64,000 bases of DNA from NCBI GenBank assembly GCA_033283165.1, contig JAWMQL010000008.1, forward strand, positions 189,830-253,829, written 5' to 3'. The stretch comes from JAWMQL01 sp033283165 (GTDB taxonomy: Bacteria; Pseudomonadota; Gammaproteobacteria; Pseudomonadales; Halieaceae). A program made the position numbers and the translations under genes. Shown in pieces: positions 49,284 through 56,917 of the stretch. Below the pieces are notes generated by a model. That model searched no databases and was not told the DNA's origin. It saw nothing but the letters and a program-made list of their open reading frames with translations. The number at the start of each line of letters is the position of its first letter. The stretch's first letter is position 1.

Positions 49284-50252
49284 ATGGGTGAAGTCATTCG
49301 GCAGGAAGCCGTGGTAGACGCGTCACTGGACGGCGAGCGACTGGATGCTGCCGCCGCGCGGCTGTTTCCGGATTTTTCCCGCTCGCGCCTGCAAGGCTGG
49401 ATACGAAGTGGGGCGCTGCGCGCGGACGGGGACCAGCGCCGGCCCCGTGATCGTGTGACCACGGGCTGCCGGTTGGTGCTGGAGGCGGAACAGGAGATCG
49501 AGGTCGACTGGCAACCCCAGGCCATTGAGCTCGATATCGTGTACGAGGACGACAGCGTGCTGGTGCTGAACAAGCCCGCCGGGCTGGTCGTACACCCGGC
49601 GGCGGGGCACGCCGATGGCACCCTGGTCAATGCCCTGCTCAATCACGACCCGGCGCTCGCTGAATTGCCCAGGGGCGGTATCGTGCATCGTCTGGACAAG
49701 GATACCTCGGGCATCATGGTCGTCGCCCGGACCCTGGCCGCGCATCACCATCTGGTGGACCAGCTACAGGCACGCACTGTAAAACGGCAGTACTGCGCGG
49801 TCTGCGTCGGAGCCCTGACCGGCGGCGGCACCATCGATGAACCGATCGGCCGGCACCCCCGCCAGCGCAAGAAAATGGCGGTGTTGGCCGCTGGCGGCAA
49901 ACCCGCCATCACCCACTACCGGGTAGCGCGCCGGTTTGGCCACCACACCCAGCTGACTGTCAATCTGGAGACGGGTCGGACCCACCAGATTCGGGTCCAT
50001 CTGGCTCACCGCCTCTTTCCCCTGGTGGGCGATCCGGTCTACGGCGGCCGCCCGCGTGTACCGCGGGGCGCCTCCAGCCGCCTGCTGGAGACCCTGCGCA
50101 ACTTTCCGCGCCAGGCCCTGCACGCAGAGGCGCTGGGCCTGCTTCATCCGCGCAGCGGCGATCCGCTGCATTTCGAGTGCCCGCTGCCGGACGACATGCG
50201 GCACCTGCTGGACGTGCTGGCGGCGGAGGATCCACCCGGTGCCGGTCCTTGA
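49284..50252 (+). CDS. rluD: 23S rRNA pseudouridine synthase RluD
   Basis: 322 residues with ribosome site ACAGGAG before ATG. S4-like RNA-binding domain: RLDAAAARLFPDFSRSRLQGWIRSGAL. Catalytic motif GGIVHRLDKDTSGIMVVARTL, with the catalytic Asp after RL. ETGRTHQIRVHLAHR and DPVYGGR complete the RluA/RluD family. RluD makes pseudouridines 1911, 1915 and 1917 in helix 69 of 23S rRNA. bamD and rluD are divergent neighbours in many Gammaproteobacteria. pgeF overlaps its 3' end by 14 bases. Confidence 0.94.
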   Translation: MGEVIRQEAVVDASLDGERLDAAAARLFPDFSRSRLQGWIRSGALRADGDQRRPRDRVTTGCRLVLEAEQEIEVDWQPQAIELDIVYEDDSVLVLNKPAGLVVHPAAGHADGTLVNALLNHDPALAELPRGGIVHRLDKDTSGIMVVARTLAAHHHLVDQLQARTVKRQYCAVCVGALTGGGTIDEPIGRHPRQRKKMAVLAAGGKPAITHYRVARRFGHHTQLTVNLETGRTHQIRVHLAHRLFPLVGDPVYGGRPRVPRGASSRLLETLRNFPRQALHAEALGLLHPRSGDPLHFECPLPDDMRHLLDVLAAEDPPGAGP

Positions 50253-51006
50253 CCTGATAATGCCGGATTGGCCGGCGCCCGCCAATGTGTTCGCGCTGAG
50301 CACAGGCCGCGAGGGCGGTGTCAGCCGGGGCGGATTCGCCTCACTCAATCTCGGGGATCACGTGGGCGACGACGAGGAAGCGGTAGCGCGCAACCGGTCG
50401 CGGCTGATGGCGGCACTCCCTGCCGGAACCCGGGTCCAGTGGCTGGCCCAGGCCCACGGCAACCGGGTTGTGCTGGCCGGGGAGGGGGAGGCCCCGCCTG
50501 TGGCCGACGCCAGCTGGAGCGGCCGTCCCGGCCAGGCCTGTGCCGTACTCACGGCGGACTGCCTGCCGGTCCTGTTGTGTTCCCGTGACGGCGCCCTGGT
50601 GGCGGCCGCACACGCCGGCTGGCGGGGCCTGGCCGCAGGTATCCTCGAGACCACGGTAGCCGCGTTGCCGGCGCCGCCGGGGACTCTGCTGGCCTGGCTC
50701 GGTCCGGCGATCGGCCCCGCCGCCTTCGAGGTGGGGCCCGAAGTGCGAGACGCCCTGGCGGCAGCCGGGACCGGGCAGGACGTCGAGGGCTGCTTCAGGC
50801 CCTCTCCCGGCCGGCCCGGCCACTTCCTGGCGGATTTGTACGGCCTGGCCCGCCTGCAACTGGCTGCACTGGGGGTCGGAGCGGTCTACGGCGGGGATTT
50901 TTGTACGCTATCTGAAAAACAAAGGTTTTATTCATATAGGCGCGACGGCCCCGGCTGCGGCCGTATGGCCAGTCTCATCCTGCGCCGGCCAGGCCGACGG
51001 GGCTGA
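50239..51006 (+). CDS. pgeF: PgeF/YfiH family protein (multicopper-type, purine nucleoside/peptidoglycan editing)
   Basis: 255 residues from GTG at 50239, with GGAGG 9 bases upstream; the ATG at 50260 lacks a ribosome site. The opening PDWPAPANVFALSTGREGGVS is typical. The zinc/copper ligands are His in AQAHGNRVV, Cys in LTADCLPVLL and His in AAAHAGWRGLAAGI. LGPAIGPAAFEVGPEV follows. YfiH proteins were called polyphenol oxidases and have been reported to act on purine nucleosides and to prevent mis-incorporation of Ser in peptidoglycan. The order rluD-pgeF-clpB is conserved in Pseudomonas. Confidence 0.9.
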   Translation: MPVLDLIMPDWPAPANVFALSTGREGGVSRGGFASLNLGDHVGDDEEAVARNRSRLMAALPAGTRVQWLAQAHGNRVVLAGEGEAPPVADASWSGRPGQACAVLTADCLPVLLCSRDGALVAAAHAGWRGLAAGILETTVAALPAPPGTLLAWLGPAIGPAAFEVGPEVRDALAAAGTGQDVEGCFRPSPGRPGHFLADLYGLARLQLAALGVGAVYGGDFCTLSEKQRFYSYRRDGPGCGRMASLILRRPGRRG

Positions 51007-51023
51007 GCCGGCATACCACCCCA

Positions 51024-51050
51024 CTTGAAATAGGGTCTTTCCAGCCCCAT
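51024..51050 (+). promoter_or_regulatory. sigma-32 heat-shock promoter of clpB
   Basis: CTTGAAA (51024-51030), 14 bases, CCCCAT (51045-51050) followed by TTA: a full match to the RpoH consensus, 58 bases before the clpB start. Unlike groESL, no CIRCE element is present. Confidence 0.88.
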
Positions 51051-51108
51051 TTACAACTGCAGTGAAACACCGCGGCCGCCTACCGGCGTGGAAAGGAGAA
51101 TTGTAGAC

Positions 51109-53679
51109 GTGAGAATGGATAAACTGACCAACCAGTTACAGATGGCACTGGCGGATGCCCAGTCACTTGCCCTGGGCAAAGACCACAATTTTATTGAGCC
51201 CGTGCATCTGCTTGCCGCACTGCTGGAACAGCGGGGTGGCTCTGCCCGGCCGTTGCTGCAAAAAGCCGGGGTCGATCTGACCGGCCTGGCCACGGCGGTG
51301 GCGAATGCTGTGGATGCGCTACCCACGGTCAGTGGGACCGGTGGCGAAGTGCACATCGGCAAGGACCTGAGCCTGATACTGAACCTGACCGACAAGCTGG
51401 CCCAGCAATTGGGGGATGCCTACATCTCCAGCGAACTGGTGCTGCTGGCCATGCTGGAAGCCAAAACCCCGGTGGCCAGACTTTTGCAGGACGCCGGCCT
51501 CAGCCGCGACCGCCTGCAGGCGGCCATAGACGAGGTCCGCGGCGGCGAGGGAGTCAACAACCCGGAAGCCGAGGAATCACGCCAGGCCCTGGAGAAATAC
51601 ACCATTGACCTGACCGAGCGGGCCGAGCAGGGCAAGCTGGACCCGGTTATCGGGCGCGACGACGAGATTCGCCGCACTATCCAGGTGCTGCAGCGTCGCA
51701 CCAAGAACAACCCCGTTTTGATCGGCGAACCCGGCGTGGGCAAGACCGCGATTATCGAGGGTCTGGCCCAGCGCGTCATCAACGGTGAAGTGCCGGAGAG
51801 CCTGAAGGACAAGCGCATTCTGTCACTGGACCTGGGGTCACTGCTGGCCGGCGCCAAGTTTCGCGGCGATTTCGAGGAGCGCCTCAAGGCCGTTCTCAAC
51901 GAGCTGTCCAAGCAGGAAGGCCGCATCATCCTGTTTATCGATGAATTGCATACCATGGTCGGCGCCGGTAAGGCCGAAGGGTCCATGGACGCCGGTAATA
52001 TGCTGAAGCCGGCCCTGGCCCGGGGGGAATTGCACTGCGTGGGCGCCACCACACTGGACGAATACCGCCAGCACGTGGAAAAAGATGCCGCACTGGAGCG
52101 ACGTTTCCAGAAGGTGCTGGTAGACGAGCCCAACGAGGAAGATACCATCGCAATTCTGCGTGGCCTCAAGGAGCGCTACGAGGTGCACCACGGGGTGGAC
52201 ATTACTGACAGCGCCATCATAGCTGCCGCGAAACTGTCCCAGCGTTATATCACCGATCGGCAGTTGCCGGACAAGGCCATCGACCTGGTGGACGAGGCCG
52301 CCAGCCGCATCAGGATGGAAATTGACTCCAAGCCGGAGGAAATGGACAAGCTGGAGCGCCGGCTGATCCAGCTCAAGATCGAGCGAGAGGCAGTCAAAAA
52401 AGACGAATCAGCCAAAGAGCAGGTGAAGCTGCTGGACGCCCAGATCGAAAAAGTGGAGCGTGAATTTTCCGATCTGGAGGAGATATGGAAGGCCGAGAAG
52501 GCCTCGCTGCAGGGCTCTGCCCAGATCAAGTCCGACCTGGAACAGGCCAAGCTTGAACTGGAGGCGGCGCGCCGCGCGAGCGACCTGACCAGGATGTCCG
52601 AGCTGCAGTACGGCCGGATTCCGGAGCTGGAAAAACAGCTGGAGCAAGCCAACGAAGCGGAAACCGTCGAGCGGACATTGCTGCGCAACAAGGTGACCGA
52701 AGAAGAGGTGGCCGAGGTCGTCTCCCGCTGGACCGGTATTCCGGTATCGCGCATGCTGGAAGGCGAGCGTGACAAGCTGCTGCGGATGGAGGAGGCCCTG
52801 CACCGCCGGGTGGTGGGGCAGGACGAGGCGATCACCGCCGTGTCCAACGCGGTACGGCGCTCGCGCGCCGGCCTGTCCGACCCCAACCGTCCCAACGGGT
52901 CTTTCCTGTTCCTCGGGCCCACTGGCGTGGGTAAGACCGAGCTGTGCAAGGCCCTGGCGGAGTTCCTGTTCGACAGCGAAGACGCGATGGTGCGGGTGGA
53001 TATGTCCGAGTTCATGGAAAAACATTCCGTGGCGCGCCTGATCGGGGCGCCTCCGGGCTACGTGGGTTATGAAGAGGGTGGCTACCTGACGGAGGCAGTG
53101 CGCCGCAGGCCCTACTCACTGCTGTTGCTGGACGAGGTGGAAAAAGCCCACCCCGACGTGTTCAACATCCTGTTGCAGGTGCTCGAAGATGGGCGCCTGA
53201 CGGACGGTCATGGCCGCACCGTGGACTTCCGCAACACGGTGGTGGTAATGACGTCCAACCTCGGGTCCAGCCACATCCAGGAGATGGCGGGAGACGAGAA
53301 TTATGCCGCCATCAAGGCCGCGGTCATGGAGGAAGTGGGGCGCCATTTCCGGCCCGAGTTCATCAACCGAGTGGATGAGTCGGTGGTCTTTCACCCGCTG
53401 GTGCAGGAGCAGATCCGGGGTATTGCGGAAATCCAGCTGCAGGGCCTCAGGCAGCGCCTGGCCGAGCGGGAACTGGGGCTGGAGATCAGCGAGTCCTTTA
53501 TGGAATTGCTGGTATCTGCCGGTTTCGACCCGGTGTACGGTGCGCGCCCCCTGAAACGCGCAATCCAGCAGGAGTTGGAGAATCCCCTCGCCCAGCGCAT
53601 CCTGGCGGGGGAGTTCACCCCGGGGCAGACCATCGTGGTCGACCTGGAAAACGATCAGGCGGTGTTCCAGGCCAGGTGA
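51109..53679 (+). CDS. clpB: ATP-dependent disaggregase ClpB
   Basis: 856 residues (E. coli 857) from GTG at 51109 (MRMDKLTNQLQ), AAGGAG 10 bases upstream. The N domain is LADAQSLALGKDHNFIEPVHLLAALLEQ. AAA1 has Walker A GEPGVGKTAI at residue 206; the middle domain coiled coil runs about residues 400-520; AAA2 has GPTGVGKTEL at residue 603. RRRPYSLLLLDEVEKAHPDVFN is the second Walker B. ClpB rescues aggregated proteins with DnaK in the cytoplasm. It is transcribed from a consensus sigma-32 promoter. Confidence 0.98.
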   Translation: MRMDKLTNQLQMALADAQSLALGKDHNFIEPVHLLAALLEQRGGSARPLLQKAGVDLTGLATAVANAVDALPTVSGTGGEVHIGKDLSLILNLTDKLAQQLGDAYISSELVLLAMLEAKTPVARLLQDAGLSRDRLQAAIDEVRGGEGVNNPEAEESRQALEKYTIDLTERAEQGKLDPVIGRDDEIRRTIQVLQRRTKNNPVLIGEPGVGKTAIIEGLAQRVINGEVPESLKDKRILSLDLGSLLAGAKFRGDFEERLKAVLNELSKQEGRIILFIDELHTMVGAGKAEGSMDAGNMLKPALARGELHCVGATTLDEYRQHVEKDAALERRFQKVLVDEPNEEDTIAILRGLKERYEVHHGVDITDSAIIAAAKLSQRYITDRQLPDKAIDLVDEAASRIRMEIDSKPEEMDKLERRLIQLKIEREAVKKDESAKEQVKLLDAQIEKVEREFSDLEEIWKAEKASLQGSAQIKSDLEQAKLELEAARRASDLTRMSELQYGRIPELEKQLEQANEAETVERTLLRNKVTEEEVAEVVSRWTGIPVSRMLEGERDKLLRMEEALHRRVVGQDEAITAVSNAVRRSRAGLSDPNRPNGSFLFLGPTGVGKTELCKALAEFLFDSEDAMVRVDMSEFMEKHSVARLIGAPPGYVGYEEGGYLTEAVRRRPYSLLLLDEVEKAHPDVFNILLQVLEDGRLTDGHGRTVDFRNTVVVMTSNLGSSHIQEMAGDENYAAIKAAVMEEVGRHFRPEFINRVDESVVFHPLVQEQIRGIAEIQLQGLRQRLAERELGLEISESFMELLVSAGFDPVYGARPLKRAIQQELENPLAQRILAGEFTPGQTIVVDLENDQAVFQAR

Positions 53680-53683
53680 TACT

Positions 53684-53706
53684 GCGGGGCCTGCTGGCCC
53701 CGCGCT
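53684..53706 (+). terminator. stem-loop between clpB and the DUF4124 gene
   Basis: GCGGGGCC (53684-53691), TGCT loop, GGCCCCGC (53696-53703), then GCTTT. The 8-base-pair GC stem lies between converging genes and could end both transcripts, but the T run is short. Confidence 0.55.
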
Positions 53707-54162
53707 TTACTCACAGTGCCGGGCGATGATCTGCCTGGCACTGACCCGCAACTCGTCCCGCTCGGCGTCGTCGATATATCGGTACTCGCCGTCCTCCCCC
53801 CGCAGTCGTACTCTTGGTGAATTATCCAGTGTGTCCAGGTTCTTGCGCGCTTTCTCGCAGGCGACGGGATTTTTAGCCGGCTCCTGTTTTTTCTTGTCGC
53901 TCTGCTTGAACTCGTTGCCCACCGTGGGCGTCGTTGCCAGCGGCACAGCGCCCTCGTCGGCTTCGACCTTGCGCACGAAGGTCGAGCGAGTGGACTCCAC
54001 CTGGTAGTCGACGCCCTCCGGCGGGGGGCGGTCACTGAAGACCGGGTTCCCGCGGGCGTCCTGCCAGCGGTAGTGGGTGCTACCCTTGCCTTGCGCGACT
54101 GCCTGCCCTGCCAGCGCCGCCGTCAAGACCAGGGCCAACAGGCCACGGTACGTGCGTTTCAT
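53707..54162 (-). CDS. DUF4124 domain periplasmic protein
   Basis: 151 residues. A signal peptide is clear (LLALVLTAALAGQAVAQ, cleavage after AVA). HYRWQDARGNPVFSDRPPPEGVDY is the DUF4124 motif found in many proteobacterial exported proteins. The middle is basic and polar (EFKQSDKKKQEPAKN), and the C-terminal part is CEKARKNLDTLDNSPRVRLRGEDGEYRYIDDAERDEL, ending HCE. The two Cys may form a disulfide in the periplasm. Function is unknown. It is monocistronic and converges on clpB. Confidence 0.75.
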   Translation of the reverse strand: MKRTYRGLLALVLTAALAGQAVAQGKGSTHYRWQDARGNPVFSDRPPPEGVDYQVESTRSTFVRKVEADEGAVPLATTPTVGNEFKQSDKKKQEPAKNPVACEKARKNLDTLDNSPRVRLRGEDGEYRYIDDAERDELRVSARQIIARHCE

Positions 54163-54271
54163 ACAGTGCCCTCCGATTGCCAGGTTCTGAACAAACTAAC
54201 CCAGCCTTTGGCGGGCGGCAAATCGTGATTGCAGAAATCGCGTAATAAATCACATCCCCGGGCCCCTGAGG

Positions 54272-54300
54272 TTGACTTTGCGGGGGTAAATCCCAAGAAT
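54272..54300 (+). promoter_or_regulatory. candidate promoter of ilvIH
   Basis: TTGACT (54272-54277), 17 bases, AAGAAT (54295-54300, four of six matches). It would give a leader of roughly 350 bases to ilvI. Confidence 0.35.
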
Positions 54301-54364
54301 GGCGGGGTCTTTCAGGTGGTAACGGCTAACGTTGAGTACCCTCAACCTCTGGCCCACTCCGGTG

Positions 54365-54421
54365 ATGCGATTATTCATCGTGGCTGTCTGGGAGTCCCGT
54401 AATCTTCCCCTGTCGTGCTGA
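54365..54421 (+). CDS. possible 18-residue leader peptide
   Basis: ATG to TGA reads MRLFIVAVWESRNLPLSC. Six of 18 residues are Leu, Ile or Val, which would fit an attenuation leader for branched-chain synthesis, but there is no strong ribosome site and no clear run of regulatory codons. It is listed as a candidate only. Confidence 0.2.
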   Translation: MRLFIVAVWESRNLPLSC

Positions 54422-54502
54422 CACGGGTCGATGGCCTACACTGCGCTACCCCGCAGGGCGACCGATACATGGGTGTTCGTGATCGATTTTCCCTTGAGGA
54501 GC

Positions 54503-54518
54503 GTCTCCCGGGGGAGAC
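54503..54518 (+). other. hairpin in the ilv leader
   Basis: GTCTCCC (54503-54509), GG, GGGAGAC (54512-54518): a perfect 7-base inverted repeat, realistically a 5-base-pair stem with a 6-base loop. There is no T run directly after it. Confidence 0.35.
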
Positions 54519-54655
54519 CGCGAGCACTGTGTCGGGCCAGGAAGGGGGTGGCGTCAGCTGTCGAACACCGGGTCAGGTGTCTCCTCTGCAACGTCCACAC
54601 AACCGCGCCCATGCGAGGGTTACGCGCCGGGTGTTTGTTTTTGGGAGAACTGACT

Positions 54656-56401
54656 GTGGAGTTACTGTCCGGTGGCGAGATGATCGCCCGTGCCCTGGAG
54701 GACGAGGGCGTCGAATACATCTTTGGGTACCCTGGCGGGGCCGTCCTGCATATCTACGATGCCCTGTTCAAAGAATCAAAAATTCCTCATGTGCTGGTGC
54801 GCCACGAACAGGCGGCGACCCATGCGGCAGACGGCTATGCCCGCGCCACCGGCAAGCCCGGTGTAGTGCTGGTCACCTCCGGCCCGGGGGCGACCAACGC
54901 GGTGACCGGTATTGCCACGGCCTACATGGACTCCATACCCATGGTCGTTCTGTCCGGCCAGGTGCAGAGCCACCTGATCGGCGATGACGCCTTCCAGGAG
55001 TGCGACATGGTGGGGATTTCGCGCCCTATCGTTAAGCACAGTTTCATGATCAAGCATGCCGCGGAACTGCCCGTCACGATCAAGAAGGCCTTTTATATCG
55101 CCACCTCCGGCCGGCCCGGGCCGGTGGTGATCGATATTCCGAAGGACGTCACCCGACCGGACGAGAAGTTTGAGTACCACTACCCCGACTCGATCAAGTT
55201 GCGTTCCTATTCGCCGGCCCAGCGCGGCCACACCGGGCAGATCAAGAAGGCGGCGAAGATGCTGCTGGGCGCGAAGCGCCCGGTGATATACAGCGGTGGC
55301 GGCGTGGTTCAGGGCGAGGGCAGTGCGCTGCTGATCGAACTGGCCAAACACCTTAACCACCCGGTGACCAACACGCTGATGGGCCTGGGCGCCTACCCGG
55401 GGTCAGACCGGCAGTTCCTGGGCATGCTGGGCATGCACGGCTTTTACGAGGCCAACATGGCCATGCACCACTCGGACGTGATACTGGCCGTGGGCGCCCG
55501 CTTCGACGACCGGGTGACCAACACGGTCAGCAAGTTTTGCCCCGGCGCCAAGATCATTCACATCGACGTCGACCCGACCTCAATCTCGAAAACCGTGACC
55601 GCCGATATTCCTATCGTCGGACCAGTGCAAACCGTGCTGCGGGAACTCATCGACCAGTTGAAGCTGCAGCAGGAAAAGGACACCGACCTGCCGGACCAGG
55701 CTGCCCTGACGCGCTGGTGGGACCAGATCGAGCAGTGGCGAGCCGATCACGGACTGCTGACCGGCCGGCGCTACGGCGAAAATGAGTTTATCAAGCCACA
55801 GCAGGTGATCGAGAGCCTGTACCGCGCAACCGGTGGCGATGCCTATGTCACGTCGGATGTCGGGCAACACCAGATGTTCGCCGCCCAGTACTACAAGTTC
55901 AATTATCCCCGGCGCTGGATCAACTCCGGCGGGTTGGGCACCATGGGCTTTGGCCTGCCCGCGGCCATGGGGGTCAAGCTGGCTTTCCCGGAGGCGGATG
56001 TGGCCTGTGTAACGGGTGAAGGCAGTATCCAGATGAATATCCAGGAGTTGTCCACCTGTACCCAGTACAACACGCCGGTGAAGATCATCAACCTGCGCAA
56101 TAACTACCTGGGCATGGTCAAGCAGTGGCAGGACATGCAATACGAGGGCCGCTACGCCATGAGCACCTACGAGGATTCGCTGCCGGACTTCATCAAGCTG
56201 GTGGAGGCCTACGGCCACGTGGGCAGACAGGTGCGCAAACTGGAGGATCTGGATGCGGCCATGGACGAGGCTTTCGCACAGAAGGACAAGCTGGTCTTCC
56301 TGGATATCTTTGTCGACCCCATGGAGCACGTGTATCCCATGCATGTGGCGCCCAACGGTGCCATGAAGGATATGTGGCTCAGCAAGAACGAGAGGACCTG
56401 A
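54656..56401 (+). CDS. ilvI: acetolactate synthase large subunit
   Basis: 581 residues from GTG at 54656 with GGGAGA 7 bases upstream; this gives MELLSGGEMIARALEDEG, the normal start. TPP enzyme motifs are FGYPGGAVLHIYDAL, the catalytic Glu in RHEQAATHAADGYARA, GPGATNAVTGIATAYMDS, and TPP/Mg site GEGSIQMNIQELSTC...NNYLGMVKQWQ. It condenses pyruvate (or pyruvate with 2-oxobutyrate) in valine, leucine and isoleucine synthesis. ilvH starts 3 bases after its stop. Confidence 0.95.
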   Translation: MELLSGGEMIARALEDEGVEYIFGYPGGAVLHIYDALFKESKIPHVLVRHEQAATHAADGYARATGKPGVVLVTSGPGATNAVTGIATAYMDSIPMVVLSGQVQSHLIGDDAFQECDMVGISRPIVKHSFMIKHAAELPVTIKKAFYIATSGRPGPVVIDIPKDVTRPDEKFEYHYPDSIKLRSYSPAQRGHTGQIKKAAKMLLGAKRPVIYSGGGVVQGEGSALLIELAKHLNHPVTNTLMGLGAYPGSDRQFLGMLGMHGFYEANMAMHHSDVILAVGARFDDRVTNTVSKFCPGAKIIHIDVDPTSISKTVTADIPIVGPVQTVLRELIDQLKLQQEKDTDLPDQAALTRWWDQIEQWRADHGLLTGRRYGENEFIKPQQVIESLYRATGGDAYVTSDVGQHQMFAAQYYKFNYPRRWINSGGLGTMGFGLPAAMGVKLAFPEADVACVTGEGSIQMNIQELSTCTQYNTPVKIINLRNNYLGMVKQWQDMQYEGRYAMSTYEDSLPDFIKLVEAYGHVGRQVRKLEDLDAAMDEAFAQKDKLVFLDIFVDPMEHVYPMHVAPNGAMKDMWLSKNERT

Positions 56402-56404
56402 CCA

Positions 56405-56896
56405 ATGCGGCGGATAATTTCTGTATTGATGGAAAACGAACCGGGCGCACTGTCACGGGTCGTGGGCCTGTTTTCCCAGCGCGGTTATAACATCGAGACG
56501 CTGAATGTGGCGCCCACCGACGACGCCACCCTGTCGCGACTGACGCTGACCACGATCGGGGACGATTCCCATATCGAACAGATCACCAAGCAGCTCAACA
56601 AGCTCGTGGACGTGGTCAAGGTGGTGGACCTTACCGAGGGCGCCCACGTGGAGCGCGACCTGATGCTGATCAAGGTGCGTGCGCACGGCGCTCAGCGGGA
56701 GGAGGTGAAGCGTACAACGGATATATTCCGTGGCCAGATCGTGGATGTGTCCCCCAATGTGTATACCATCCAGTTGGCGGGCACCGCCGATAAGCTGGAT
56801 TCCTTCGTGGCCGCCATGGGCGAGGCGGATATCCTGGAGGTAGTGCGCTCCGGCGTGGCGGGGATTTCCCGTGGGGAGAAGGTGCTCAGTCTCTGA
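56405..56896 (+). CDS. ilvH: acetolactate synthase small (regulatory) subunit
   Basis: 163 residues, the E. coli IlvH length. The ACT domain starts RRIISVLMENEPGALSRVVGLFSQRGYNIETLNVAPT, containing the valine-binding G-A-L and N residues. The C-terminal domain has FRGQIVDVSPNVYTIQLAGTADKLDSFV. It activates the large subunit and makes it valine-sensitive. It starts 3 bases after ilvI, so the subunits are made together. An AruI-like gene follows 21 bases later. Confidence 0.96.
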   Translation: MRRIISVLMENEPGALSRVVGLFSQRGYNIETLNVAPTDDATLSRLTLTTIGDDSHIEQITKQLNKLVDVVKVVDLTEGAHVERDLMLIKVRAHGAQREEVKRTTDIFRGQIVDVSPNVYTIQLAGTADKLDSFVAAMGEADILEVVRSGVAGISRGEKVLSL

Positions 56897-56917
56897 TCGA
56901 TGGGGCCGGAGGGCAGA

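Larger units (their letters stand above)
54163..54655 (+). other. 493-base non-coding stretch: leader of ilvIH
   Basis: No conserved gene is visible. The stretch holds a candidate promoter (54272-54300), a small inverted repeat GTTGAG-TACC-CTCAAC (54331-54346), a possible 18-codon leader peptide (54365-54421), a GC hairpin (54503-54518), and a T-rich end (TTTGTTTTT) just before the ilvI ribosome site. An open frame in phase with ilvI reaches back to 54431, but its translation is not like any acetolactate synthase and I consider it non-coding. Confidence 0.5.

Noticed and set aside
49214..49642. N-terminal extension of bamD to 49642
   Set aside because: It would run antisense through rluD. 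The lipoprotein signal begins right after the ATG at 49213.
54431..54655. 75-residue N-terminal extension of IlvI
   Set aside because: It is not similar to acetolactate synthases, and a GTG with a good ribosome site stands at the normal start.
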